NCBI GenBank assembly: GCA_009760855.2
Contig: WPIO01000024.1
Location: 5,270,001 to 5,334,000 of the forward strand
Direction of reading: 5' to 3'
DNA length: 64,000 nt
DNA from: Cristatella mucedo
Taxonomy: Eukaryota; Bryozoa; Phylactolaemata; Cristatellidae
Shown: one piece after another, positions 11,723 to 22,351 of the stretch
Layout of the letters: every line of letters starts with the position of its first letter
How positions within the stretch are numbered: position 1 is the first letter of the stretch
Program-made: the position numbers and the translations under genes
The notes under the pieces: model-generated
Told to the model about the DNA's origin: nothing
The model's database searches: none
What the model saw: only the letters and a program-made list of their open reading frames with translations

Positions 11723-12296
11723 CCTTCACCACGTGCTTGTAATCTAGGTGTCGTGTTCGACAGCTGCCTCAATTTCAAAAGCTTCATTCAGAAGATTGCC
11801 TCTACAGCTAGCCATCACATCCGATCCCTATCCAAGATTAGAAGCTGTCTCCCACCGTGGCTTGTAAAAAATTTAACTACCTAGTTTAAAAATTAACTAG
11901 CTAATTTAACTAGTTCTGTTTTGGCTTGATTATTGTAATTCCCTTTTGGCTGGGCTACCAAAGAAAGCTATTATGCCACTACAGCGGACTATGAATATGG
12001 CTGCAAGGCTGGTCTTCAAGTCTTAGCCGTTTGAGCACGTGTCTCCTTTGCTGAAAGAGCTAGAATGGTTGCCGGTTGAGCAAAGGATACAGAGCAAAGT
12101 TATTACGCTGACCCACAAGGCCCACCACGTCTTAGCTCCTTCGTACCTAGCGGAACTGCTGCATCAGTTTCAGCCTGTTCGCGCCCTCAGGTCCTGTGTG
12201 GACAATAAATTAGCTGTTCCATTCCTCCGCTTAAAGACAGTTGGCGACAGAACCTTTAGCTCTGCAGGTCCTAGACTGTGGAACTCGCTTCCACAA

Positions 12297-12784
12297 TGTT
12301 GTTCGTATGTACGTTTGTATGTATGTATTGTATGCCGGCTCCTGACTTGTGACCGTAAGGTCAAGGGAGTGTGTAGTTCGCATGTATGTATCGTATGCAG
12401 GCTCCTCTGATAAGCTACTGGTGAGCTGTTAGAAGCACCACCGAGAGGGGCCGGTGCACAGCTGGGGTCCGCCTGTGATGTGGTATGGACAGAGGCCAGT
12501 AACCAGCTGGTGGCCAGATGGTGGATTCACCATCAGGGTCGGCCAGTGCACTGCTGTGATCCGCCTATGATGTGGCATGGACCAGCTGGTGGCCAGATGG
12601 TGGATTCACCATCAGGGTTGGCCGGTGCACAGTTGTGGTCGATGAGTCATCGGAGTTGACCAGGGGAGGGGAGTCGTGTGAGGGCAGGGGCTGAGGGAAG
12701 CCGTACGCTCTGGGGCTCCGTGTGCTGGGAATAAACTGTCGGTGTTAGGCATCGGCTGGCTCTCTACTGAGCAACCAAACTACA
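12297..12784. mobile_element. solo LTR-like element
   Basis: 488 bases beginning TGTTG and ending CTACA, flanked on both sides by CACAA (12292-12296 and 12785-12789). Removing the element and one CACAA restores the LINE-B sequence cttccacaattctta seen in other copies. Inside are a short doubled motif near the start (gtatgtattgtatgc / gtatgtatcgtatgc), a doubled block of about 80 bases (ccagctggtggccagatgg twice), and AATAAA at about 12730 near the 3' end with a GT-rich stretch after it, as in a plus-orientation LTR. No internal coding part remains. Confidence 0.83.
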
Positions 12785-13389
12785 CACAATTCTTACGCAA
12801 CGACATCTACTCTGCAACTGCCGACAATGGCACATCTTTTTTAGCGGTCCTGAACTGCTACTTCTATGCTACTCACTGCCTCAACTGCTCTCCTAACTCT
12901 GCTATGCTTCCCACTTTCTCTTTGTTGTGTGAGACGAAGTCTGTTGGGTACCGAATGCGTACCGAAAGCCGCTTAGGCTGTGAGTGAGCTATACAAAACT
13001 CTCCTGTGTAACACCCACATGGTCTTTATGACTTTGTGGAGTTACTGACGGAGATACATTACATTACATCACAGCTGGAATAATAAAGCCATAAACGCAA
13101 TCGGCTCATTCATACAAATGCTATGAATCTGCCGCAAGGCCCTTTGATCTTAAGATAAAAAATAAAACCGGCAGCAACCAAAAACAAGGCAGCAAAGCAG
13201 TTCTATGCCAGAGAAAAGCAGGACACAGCCTTGCTTATAGAGAACGAAGCAGCCCTTGAGCGTGCTGAACTTTAGGGAACAGTCAGATGCTCCTTCAGTG
13301 GAAAGGCGGCATAAAAGTGAAGCTACAACTGGGGCAAAGGGAAACTGAACTCGAGTCAAAGTTTCCTAACGCAGACTTGAATGATGCCG

Positions 13390-13640
13390 GCGACTCGTGT
13401 GCCGGACTGAGCGTGTCATTTTTCAACCATTCAACTGGGATATCGAGGTCAATAGTACCAAAGCCAGCTGGTAGATAAAGCAGGGCTATGGCGGTCAAAT
13501 TTCAGTCACTACTGCTGCTTAGATTTCGTTGATCACATAGAGATCAATTTAAATGGTGTCGTGTCACTTGAATCTCGGCTGAAATCACTTTGTCAATTGT
13601 GTATCATAAACAGGTACTTGTAGCTGCTTGGTGATAATCT
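13390..13640 (-). mobile_element. old LINE-B-like RT fragment
   Basis: Minus-strand peptide TAIALLYLPAGFGTIDLDI resembles TALALLDLSAAFDTIDHE of LINE-B, with further weak similarity toward 13640. Highly diverged; no ends seen. The bases 13072-13389 before it hold nothing recognised. Confidence 0.55.
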
Positions 13641-13789
13641 CGTTGAAATACTTAGGGGAATGTATAAAAAAATGGGCAATAGTAAGAAGGAACCTTTAAC
13701 TAGGATCTAAACTTTTGAAGGCTCAGTTATAGGACGGCAAATTTGAAACACTTTGGATCAACCCCGTTATCCGGAGAAGCATTAGAAAT

Positions 13790-14303
13790 TAGAATTGTAG
13801 CAATCTGAGTACCCGCTCGTTTGATATTCCCAGCATTGTATACTACCCCATCAGGCCAAGCATCGTACCATCCGCTTTTCGGAATCCAACAGTCTACAAA
13901 TACCTCGTACAAACCTTAAATCCTTCGGAGACCGTGCATTTATTCGTATGCTTCCAAAGCCTGGAACTCCCTCCCGACCTGCGTCAGAACATTCCCTGAC
14001 CTGACCACATTTAAAAGGATCTTAAAAACGCACCTATTTAGGACAGCATTTATTGGGTCCCTGTGATTCGTCATTGATGTGCTTATGCATGCTGACACTG
14101 TGCATGCTGCCACTAACCAAATTTGCATGCTGACCCTGTGCATGTCACCCCTAACCATATTATTCATTTCGTTTGTTTTTCAAGCATGATTTTACTTTCC
14201 ATTCAATTGCATTTGCCTTTGCAGCAAATGTAAAGCGCCTAGAAAGAGATAAAGTTCTCTGAGGGCGCTTTATCAAGTGCATAGTTATTATTATTATTAT
14301 GAT
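13790..14303 (+). mobile_element. LINE-A copy with large internal deletion
   Basis: A short stretch (ctgagtacccgctcgtttg, about 13806-13850) resembles the LINE-A 5' sequence also seen near 37395. It is joined directly to the LINE-A 3' part (taccccatcaggccaagc onward), which runs to the tail and the ATT run at 14284-14303. About 450 bases of 3' sequence remain. Confidence 0.7.
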
Positions 14304-14309
14304 TATTAT

Positions 14310-14656
14310 AATTGTCTGGAACCGCTCAGCACGCTCCCCACATGCGTCACTGTGAATCTCTCTAGCTTAGTGGTCATCAAGCCTGTTGTAACTCCATCGG
14401 CCACACTTAACGCTTGCCTTTGGAATCATCGCACAGTGTGCAACAAACCTCTGGTAATAAGTGACCTTATTTCTGAAAATGATATCGACCTGTACGCCCT
14501 AACTGAAAGTTGGCTAAAATCGTTAAACTGTCCGACAATTAAAGATGTTACCCCAACTGGTTTCTTATTATTTCACACGCCTAGATCAATTAAAACTGGA
14601 GGCTAAAGTTGCTGTTTTCGTCCACTCAAAATTCAACTTCAAGCAATTTGCAGTAC
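14310..14656 (+). pseudogene. LINE-A endonuclease, N-terminal part
   Basis: Frame with NACLWNHRTVCNKP and DIDLYALTESWLKS, the first catalytic strands of an APE-type endonuclease (the conserved N and E residues are present). Broken by a stop after KTGG and by the LTR-like insert. Confidence 0.8.
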
Positions 14657-16146
14657 TGTAACGCCGAAGGCTCGGCGGGGTAGGCTTGACCTGCCGCTTA
14701 CCTAGAGGCGTAACCTAGCGGCTACTGCCGTTCGGTGCGCGCCTACGCGCAATAAGCTGGCCGCCACGAAACGAGCGTTTCTGGCGCTGACCTGCTCACC
14801 GTTACTAGAGGGGGTCGTGAGTCAGCTGGCGTGAATTGGAAAGCGAGACACACAAATTGGGGATTTTACTGAACATTATTCGCAAGCGCACAAAGTCGCT
14901 GCGCGTCTAGTTCAGCTTTATCTCCACACTCCGCACACGTTCTCAAATGCACCAACACTTGCGGAGGGAATACTCCTCTACACTGGGCGCGACCCGGACC
15001 CTAAACACTAACCGGTGAACTAGGAATCCGGTCCCACCTGAGCCGAGGGAATACCCCAAACATGCCAACTTAAACGCTCTTGCGGAGGGAATACTTCTCC
15101 ACACTGAAGCGTGAACCGGAGACTAAACCCTGACCGGTGAACTAGAACTCGGTTTCCACCAGTGCGGCAGGAATATTCCACACACGCCATCTCAAGCACT
15201 CTTGCGGAGGGAATACTTCTCCACACTGGGGCTGCTTACGTGTATAATTGGAAACGACCCAAATAGACGGAGCCCGAACCAGAGTCTAACCCCTGACCGG
15301 AGAACTAGAACTCGGTTTCCACCAATGCGGCAGGAATACTCCACACACGCCAACTCAAACACTCATGCGGAGGAAATACTTCTCCACACTGAAGCGCGAA
15401 CCGGACCCTAAACCCTAACTGGGGAACTAGGGCTCCACACGCCGACTACGCCTAGCTCGCACCGGCAAATCCCTATGCCGAGACCACGTGCTAGCGCGCA
15501 CACACACGACACAAAAGAAACACAAAACACGAAAGAACACACACAATGCCAGCTCGGGCGCGATACGACCGTATTCGGTGGGGTTCCACCGAATCCTCCT
15601 AGCGCTGTCTCGTCCTGTTCCGTCAATCGCCGGCGAACAGCCCGCCCTCCTCCCTCGCTTTCAGAGAAACGAGTGCGACGGCCTCGAGGCCGGAGCAAAG
15701 ACAAAAGACCGTAAGACCAAGAGCGAGCGTCGCTCGACTCTTAAATGCCTAGCTGAAACAATGGGGCAAGAGCTTAGTGGTATTCGGCCCGGACACCTCG
15801 GCCCATTACAGAAAGGAATTACTACCGTCCCCAGGCCACTGGAAGGGCACCTCCGACCAGCTCGAATGGCGAATGGGTTCCAGACGATTCTTTCTTGGAA
15901 AGAGGGAAGGCGGGGGTTGACAGGCCAGCCAACATCTATCAGCAGCTTCCGCGAGTATCGGACCAATTCTAAAGGCCGAATCGCCGCCGCTCGTCTCAGA
16001 GCTTCTTGGCCTGCTCTTAAGCGTTTCCTCTCTAACCCCACTGACGCTCCTCTCTGGCTCACTGCTCCAGGACAAAGGGGCTCTAGCCCGCCGCCGAACA
16101 GCTCTTGTTCGCGCTAAAATTCAGCCAAGGCCAGCAGGGCGCTACA
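14657..16146 (-). mobile_element. large solo LTR-like element
   Basis: About 1.49 kb bounded by short inverted ends (TGTAACGCC at the left, GGCGCTACA at the right) and flanked by GTAC (653-656 and 147-150 of their kilobases, i.e. 14653-14656 and 16147-16150). Outside it the LINE-A endonuclease is continuous. It is GC-rich and has four diverged tandem units at about 14935-15430 sharing gcggagggaatact and ccacactg. The weak polyadenylation-like AT stretch at about 14865-14885 suggests minus orientation. Open frames at 15408-16117 have no recognised domain. Confidence 0.72.
14935..15430. repeat. four diverged tandem units inside the LTR-like element
   Basis: Units of about 115-170 bases each contain cggagg(g/a)aatact, tctccacact and cggtgaactag(a/g)-type segments. 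Spacing is irregular because one unit carries an extra block near 15230-15275. Likely LTR-internal repeats, not CRISPR: units are diverged and spacers are not unique. Confidence 0.75.
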
Positions 16147-16169
16147 GTACCATCGAAGCAGTCTTTTGA

Positions 16170-16664
16170 ATGGATTGTCTTGGTCTCACCCGAAAAAAGC
16201 TACCGATAGTGGCAAGGGTCTATCACCCACCAGGTACCGAATACTCCTTTATCTCAGATTGCTCCGATCTCATTTCGATTCTGTGTGCAATAAATCGGTC
16301 CTTACTTGTTATGGGGGATTTCAACATTCACTTTGATAACTTATCTGACGCCTTCAGCAGAGAATTTTGTGCATTGATTGACTCATTGTCTCTTGTGGCT
16401 CATGTGCATGGCCCTACTCACATCAAGGGTCACACACTGGACCAGATTTTCTCATACAACTGCATTCTCTCATCACCATTTATTAGCAATTTCTGCTTAT
16501 CTGACCACATGCAGATCTCGTTCAATCTACAGTGTGTGCCCACCTCCTCTAAAATCACATGTGAATCACAAAACCTCAAGACCCTTGACATCGATGCGTC
16601 CGTGCGAGAATATCTGTTTCACCTCTGCTGCTCAGTCCTCCCTCCGATCTGTCATCATTGGTAG
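16170..16664 (+). pseudogene. LINE-A endonuclease, C-terminal part
   Basis: 164 codons continuing the endonuclease after the insert: VARVYHPPG, LLVMGDFNIHFDN (catalytic GDFN), THIKGHTLDQIFSYN and CLSDHMQISF (catalytic SDH). These are the standard APE blocks of non-LTR elements, which nick target DNA. Ends at a stop just after HH. Confidence 0.88.
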
Positions 16665-18170
16665 ATAGCTACAAAAGGACACTAGCTGACACGCTTGACA
16701 ATTTGGCACCTCGGACTAAACGCACTGTGCACCCTCGCCCAGACGGCCTATGGGTTACCACAGGCATTAAACTAGCTAGGTATACTAAGCGCAAGCTTGA
16801 AAAAGTATACACGAGATCAGGACTGACTGTCCATCGACAGGTATATGAAGACTACTGTAGGTCGTACCAATCGATCTCAGCAAAGGCCATCTCAGTGGGA
16901 GACTCCAGAGCATTGAGGGGAATGGACAAAGATCGTCCGAGGTACCTCTAAAATATAAGGTATCTCTGGGCTCCGCGCTAGGTCCGGTTCTTTTCACGGT
17001 TTATTCTCGTTCTCATGCTGACGAGATTGGCAAGCACAATCTAGGCTTTCAGTTCCATGAGGATGACTTTCAGTTGTGTCTTTGCTATGATTCCTCCCAG
17101 CCTTCGAGCACCTCGAATTCTCTCAACTCACTGCATGACTCACTCACTCACTTTCTGCATGTATTGATGACATCTACACATGGATGGCAGCAAATTCTCT
17201 AAAACTAAACGGTGATACAACTAACTTACCAGTTATGGGCAAACCCAATTTGATTCAGAAATTGGAACGGCTGACGCTTAACATTGGCTCTGCCAGCACA
17301 TCTGCTGTTGAATCAGCTCGAAATCAAGGTGTCATGTTCCGAAGTGACCTCTCGTTAGACGACCACACCAACTCCACAGTCAAATCTGCCTATTTTCAGC
17401 TTCATAACATTGCTAAGATTCGCGCTTGTTTAGATAAGGATACCACGTCCAAGTTGGTCCATGCATTTGTGACATCCAGTCTTGACTTCTGTAACTCGCT
17501 GCTTGCTGGCCTACCGGCATGTGCAATCAGGCGATTAGGGCTGGTGTGAAACTCCACAACTAGGCTTGTCTGTCGTGAGCGTTGCAGTTGCCACATCACT
17601 CTACTTCTCGCCGACCTGCACTGGCTACCAGTCAAGCAACGGATTGACTTCAAGGTTTTGTCGCTCACTTTTATGTCACTTCATTCTTTGGCTCCAGCCT
17701 ATCTCTCAGATCTACTCCCTCACCAGGCCAAGCATTGTACCACTCACTTTTCGCAATCTAACAGTCTACTAATACCTCGTACAAAACTCAAATCCTTTGG
17801 AGACCGTGCATGTAGTTCATATGCTCCCAAAGCCTGGAACTCACTCCCGACTTGCGTCAGAACATCTGGTGACTTGACCACAGTTAAAAAGAACTTAAAA
17901 ACACTCTTATTGAGGACAGCATCTAGTGAGTCCCAGTGTTTATTCCTGCATGTGCTTATGGGTGCTGACACTGGGCATGTTGCCAGTAACCACATTTGCA
18001 TGGTGACTCTGCGCATGTCACCCCTAACCATGGTATTCATGTTGTTTATCGAGCATGCTATTACTCACCATTCAATCGCGTTTCATTTCACAGCAAATGT
18101 AAAGCACCTAGAAAGAGATTGAGTTCTCTGGGGTGCTTTATCAAGTGCATTATCATTATTATTATTATAG

Positions 18171-18627
18171 TCGGACTAAGTTTGTGTGTAGTAGTAAAGA
18201 CCAGAGAGGGGATCTTATTGTGTCAGGGGCCGTCAGGAAACGACCTCCTTTTAATTGGCCTTATTAAGGTAGCCATTCGTACACAGGAATAAGGGAAAAG
18301 TTTGAAGTGGTCGCACTGTGATTCAAAGCTAATTTCAGTAGAAAGTGGGTGCATAAAGTTTCGCAAATGTACATTGTTTTCAAGACATTTGGCTGAAAGT
18401 TTAATTGCAGAACCGTTAATATCAAGGAAGCACGACCTCATAGAGTTTGCAAGCAAATAATTGACCGTCTTTAAAATCATTTTGGGTCTGACTGACATGA
18501 ATAGCAGCAGACTGGGAGATGGTGTCAAAGGAAATTGAAGGAGCAATAAGGTCGGATTAGTAGGCTGGGCTACTGACTTGACTAGCAGGTGAAACAGACA
18601 AAGGATCTCTATATCAATTTAAGGCCA
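18171..18627. other. unassigned intron sequence
   Basis: Contains a minus-strand open frame of 107 codons (18223-18546) without recognisable motif and with no splice-site or phase argument linking it to the receptor gene. Nothing else seen. Confidence 0.4.
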
Positions 18628-18705
18628 GATAATAATATTGATAATGCACTTGATAAAGCACCCTCAGAGAACTCATTCTCTCCCTAGGTGCTTTACACAA
18701 CCCAT
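18628..18705 (-). mobile_element. LINE-A 3' tail scrap
   Basis: Reverse complement of the LINE-A end (ataatgcacttgataaagc followed by caccctcagagaactc). Less than 100 bases, 220 bases from an EGFR tail exon. Confidence 0.82.
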
Positions 18706-18924
18706 TGAAGCAATAATATACGACGATGCAACTTGGCAATGAACTTGGACTCGCCGAAAAGTCGAGGCTTATGCTAAAAGACAATTAGATACGTAATACT
18801 AGAAGTCGTAACACTATCAGCCGCAGCTCAATTTATCTCTCACTTCTCTCTCCTCTCAGTCTCCACGTCTCTCTCTGTGTCTCTGCCTCTCTTTCATTCT
18901 GTGTTTGGCCAGGACCTGCAATAC

Positions 18925-19018
18925 CTGTTGACTCGTCGATCTCCTCGTATGATGTGGTGCCATTGCTGGAGCTCATCAATGACCCTGACCTCATGCCTGG
19001 CACTTTCTTGACCATTGG
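18925..19018 (-). CDS. EGFR: EGFR exon: tail segment with YEEI
   Basis: 94 nt, phase 0 in, phase 1 out; 31 codons, donor ACAG|GTATTG. The acceptor CTACCAAG has only a modest pyrimidine tract, so the 5' edge is less sure than the 3' edge. The peptide starts PMVKKVPGM and holds TTSYEEIDEST. YEEI is the classic preferred site of Src-family SH2 domains when phosphorylated. Assignment to this gene rests on strand, order, phase and the acidic tyrosine motif; there is no close vertebrate counterpart. The following intron is about 14 kb. Confidence 0.75.
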
Positions 19019-19429
19019 CTTGGTAGGCAAACATTTAACGCCCCAGATACGGTCCATCACGAAACGGTCCTATCGTGATGAAGAGAAAGTTGATACGAGT
19101 CAAGTGCAATTTGCATGGCACCACTGCACTGCTTTTCTGGTACCAATGAACTGCTAAGGCAAACAAACTTGAAGATTCAGCAATTGCCCTCTACACAGCA
19201 TGCTCCTACACTCGTGAATATGCATACGGAAAACAAACTGACATGTACAAAAAGAAGCAGAGGCAGACACAGACAGATAAAGACAGATGGAAAAATACAT
19301 CGGTAAATACACGGATAAAAAGCTTCCAGGTGCGATGTGGAGCACTTGTACCTAGGTTTCCAAGCACTTCTAGGTAGCCAGTAGTTCGGACGAATGCAAA
19401 TAGCACATATGCTGTAGCATGCATCCTAC

Positions 19430-19500
19430 CTGGGCGGAGGTCCTACGGGCATCAGAAGTTGCACACACAGCAGTGGCAGGCTTAAGGTAGTCATCAAGAT
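19430..19500 (-). CDS. EGFR: EGFR exon: tail segment with DDYLKP
   Basis: 71 nt, phase 1 in (G plus AT gives Asp), phase 0 out; 23 codons. The acceptor is CTACTGCTTTAG and the donor is CAG|GTAGGA. The peptide LDDYLKPATAV aligns with the DADEYLIP stretch of human EGFR. A tyrosine followed by proline at +3 is the pattern bound by Crk-type SH2 domains once phosphorylated. The exon is short; support comes from both splice sites, phase agreement on both sides and the conserved motif at the expected place. Confidence 0.83.
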
Positions 19501-21150
19501 CTAAAGCAGTAGACAACACAAGGCGTTGTGATTCGGTGTGAAGCAATGCCAGGAGTAGATAAGAATCTATATGACTTCATTGACCTGCAAGCATGAGGTC
19601 GATACATGTCACAAAGCAAGCAGCCCACCTGCATATACATATCCAAGTGTGTGTACGAGTGCATGTGCTCTCCCTCAAACAAATACGCACGTGCGTGGTA
19701 CTGCAAACATAAGTATTGGTAAAAATGATTGCTGCAGTAAAATCGCAGTCACAATCGGTTGCCACAATTTCTGTTCTTTTGCACCCAAGTCACGCGTATC
19801 TATGCCTAATTCATTTCTTGTGATTTCACTGAGGGAACAGCTTATTGAGAAGAGAATGAAGCTGTATAGCAGATTCGAAGAAATTAGTTGAAGCTCATTG
19901 AACGAAAAGGGTGCAATTACAATAGAAAGACAGTAGGATCAGATGAGCCCAACCAGAGGCGAAGCGATGATTGGAGGGCCAGGGTGGCACAGAGGTCTGG
20001 TGGGCAGAGCCCCCCCAAGCAGAGGGAGACTGAGAGGTGTCATGCAGCCTGGCCATGCATCAAGCTGCCAAGCAAGTGCTGCTGCCGGCCGCTCGATTGG
20101 GTGTCCGACTCGGCACCCACCCACCTACTCGGCACCCACCTGCCTGAGTTTGCAGCAGCCAACCTTGCCACTCTCCTGGCTTTGCCTCAGAACCTAGCTG
20201 TTTGCTGCTCCAAGTTTTCCAGCTGGATACCAATTTTTTCTACGGATCACCAGCTTCTTTTAAGTCTTGTCTCAAGATTATTCCAGGTTGCTTGCCAACG
20301 GCATGCTCCTTCAAGTTCTCCCTTGATGCCTATTGCATCTTTTCTCTGAAAGAGCAAGGCTGCGTTTCTGGAAAGGGAGCTTGACAGTACTGCGACAATG
20401 TTTTAATCACATGAGCTACCACAAATTTCTAAGGCTGGACTAAATTAGCCTTCCCGACGGCATGCCTATAGCCCTCAGTTTCATGTGTGACAACTCGTGG
20501 GATTCCAGATTAGTTTAGAGTGGCCACATGTGGTTTCCGAATGCCTAGCTGAAGAGGCTGAACTGGAAGGTCTCTAAAAGCTGGTCGATGTCAGTCTTGC
20601 TGGTCGATGTCAGTCTTCGATGTCAGTCTTGCTACACTTCTGGTAACCACTGGCAAGTCACTTTACACTTCATCGTAGCCTCAGCTACCGAGCAATTATC
20701 AGAGGGAGTGTGAAGCACGGCAGTTAACTATCAAAGCAAGCAGCCTATAGAACACGCGTACATTTGCTTATCATATGTATGACTGTAGCTCACTGCAAAC
20801 AATCTAGGGAGAAGGCCAATCCTTTCTCTTTCTGCCAGCCATGTCACTTCCTCACAAAGCATCCTTGGCCTGCACTTCTTTGCTGCACTCGACCTCGACC
20901 TTCCTCCCAAAATAGAACAGTTTCTGACTTTTTCGTTTGGTCGTGAAGGATTGAGCACAGCAAGTGGATTAAGCTTTTAGCTACATATGAACATAGCTGC
21001 ACAATAACGACCTCTTAGATAGTATTAAGCTTTAAATGGTCATGATCTCTAGATATGACTTTACAGAGTTACAGGCAGATATGTACACCGACAAAAATGT
21101 GTCATCCATACGCATGGAGTCACTCACGTGGGCATACACACACACCTATC
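19501..21150. other. intron, no gene recognised; small tandem repeat
   Basis: Includes a CA-rich stretch near 19650, a doubled actcggcacccacc at about 20107-20140 and a tandem repeat at 20581-20632 (tggtcgatgtcagtcttgc, about 2.6 copies). Open frames at 19888-20349 have no recognised motif. Confidence 0.5.
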
Positions 21151-21156
21151 ACTCAC

Positions 21157-21157
21157 A

Positions 21158-21214
<57 letters not shown>
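21157..21214. repeat. CA microsatellite
   Basis: About 28 uninterrupted CA units, in the intron between two EGFR tail exons. Open frames across it are repeat artefacts. Confidence 0.98.
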
Positions 21215-21218
<4 letters not shown>

Positions 21219-21402
21219 TCAAATGCGCGTGCACACACACATACATATGTGCACAGCCAAGTATGGTGCACATATTCTATGCACGTGAATACCGAATTTT
21301 TGGTAGACCACCTTTGGACTGTGCGGGAAATCTACTGTGTGTGTGTGTCTATGTGTGCACACGTGCACGTGCGTGTGTGAGTGCGTGCTCACGGGCATGT
21401 CT

Positions 21403-21451
21403 GTATGTGTGAGTGTGTTTGTGTTTGTGTGTGTGTGTGTATGTATGTGTG

Positions 21452-21510
<59 letters not shown>
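21403..21510. repeat. GT microsatellite
   Basis: Mostly GT units with a few interruptions, the longest pure run at 21462-21508. Complementary to the CA array 190 bases to the left, and about 100 bases from the exon starting at 21612. Confidence 0.97.
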
Positions 21511-21611
21511 ATGTTTCGTAAGTTTGCACACAGGGGCACGTGCACTTGCAAGTGCAGCTGGCAGACTGTGGACAGCAAGCAGCAGCAGAATCAGAGGAGG
21601 CGACGACGTAC

Positions 21612-21818
21612 CCATCACTTTGCTGCCCTTCTCGGCGACAGCAGCAGCAAGATCGGCATCGTATTCTAACAGGTCTTGGGCTGTGTGCAAGAAGTTGTTC
21701 AGCTTCATCAGCTTGTCTCCAGCAATGACGAGGTAGCGACCGGGATCTTTTGACATACGGCTGAAGTCGTTGACAAGGTCAGCAAACGCTGGCCGACTTT
21801 TGGGGTCCGACATCCAGC
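21612..21818 (-). CDS. EGFR: EGFR exon: end of kinase domain and start of the tail
   Basis: 207 nt, phase 1 in (T plus GC gives Cys, then Trp) and phase 1 out. The acceptor is CTGCCACAG and the donor is [26 protein letters not shown] closes the kinase fold and [16 protein letters not shown] is a near match to SKMARDPQRYLVIQGD, which starts the EGFR tail. It then runs through an acidic [11 protein letters not shown] stretch, in the position of the autoinhibitory acidic segment in human EGFR. Beyond the donor the frame runs into a GT/CA microsatellite and is clearly intronic. Confidence 0.94.
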
Positions 21819-22032
21819 CTGTGGCAGTGGCAAAAGGTGGTCACGTGATTAAGCAGCATAGCTCAGTACATGCTCATCGGCAGCCATGGCTTCTGCAAAC
21901 CCAGTATGGCAGCTGTGCTACTCCGCACAGCAGTAACAGGGAGACAGACTGCAGCAAGCCTAGCCCCCCACACAGGATAGCACGGTGAGATTATGACCTT
22001 CAATTGGGCAAATACGCGGAGACGCTACGCAC

Positions 22033-22255
22033 ACTTGACCAGTATCATGTACACGTCGATCGTGCAGATGGTCGGCTGATTCAGGCGCTCGCCTCTTTCC
22101 AGCAGCTGCAACATGTCGTAGGCACGCACGCCTTCGTATGGTCGCTGACCGTAGGTGAACAGCTCCCACAGAGTAACGCCATAGCTCCACACGTCAGTCT
22201 TGTGCGTGTAGATCCGGTCCATCAGCGACTCGAGAGCCATCCATTTGATCGGCAT
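22033..22255 (-). CDS. EGFR: EGFR exon: kinase C-lobe
   Basis: 223 nt, phase 0 in, phase 1 out. The acceptor is GGTTTACAG and the donor is AAGT|GTGCGT. It opens [11 protein letters not shown] (the P+1 loop; human [11 protein letters not shown]), continues with [16 protein letters not shown], and ends [15 protein letters not shown]. These are the substrate-positioning loop, the alpha-F aspartate and the alpha-G/H helices of a tyrosine kinase. It is the most conserved exon of the gene in this window. The following intron is 214 nt. Confidence 0.97.
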
Positions 22256-22351
22256 CTGTAAACCAGGCTCTCAAATAAAATAGCAGAAGCACCCAAGTTA
22301 AAAGCCGCAGGAAATTGCAATGACCGATAGCGGTTGGTAGTTCACTCCAAG

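Larger units (their letters stand above)
10250..13071 (+). mobile_element. LINE-B copy interrupted by a solo LTR
   Basis: 5' truncated; starts in the linker after the endonuclease (gaaatctgtttgtgatgc), includes the best LINE-B RT frame of the window, and ends with the LINE-B 3' end and ACATT repeats at 13052-13071. An LTR-like element (12297-12784) splits it within the last part of the ORF. Confidence 0.92.
14304..18170 (+). mobile_element. LINE-A copy, interrupted by an LTR-like insert and internally deleted
   Basis: Endonuclease N-terminal part at 14310-14656, an insert at 14657-16146, then the rest of the endonuclease, linker, thumb region, 3' end and an ATT run to about 18170. Near 16895 the linker (AKA) jumps straight to the RT motif after the fingers (tcagtgggagactccagag), removing roughly 1 kb including much of the RT. 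Starts directly at the ATT tail of the preceding copy. Confidence 0.87.

Noticed and set aside
14935-15430. possible CRISPR-like array
   Set aside because: Units are long and diverged, the intervening sequence is not unique, and the context is an animal LTR-like element.
15488-16117. 209-codon plus-strand frame and overlapping minus frames
   Set aside because: Lies within the GC-rich LTR-like element, overlaps open frames on both strands, and has no recognisable domain.
18223-18546. 107-codon minus-strand frame as a receptor exon
   Set aside because: No splice sites with compatible phase and no EGFR similarity; downstream tail exons connect without it.
21036-21813. several frames of His-Thr or Cys-Val repeats
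   Set aside because: Translations of CA/GT microsatellites.
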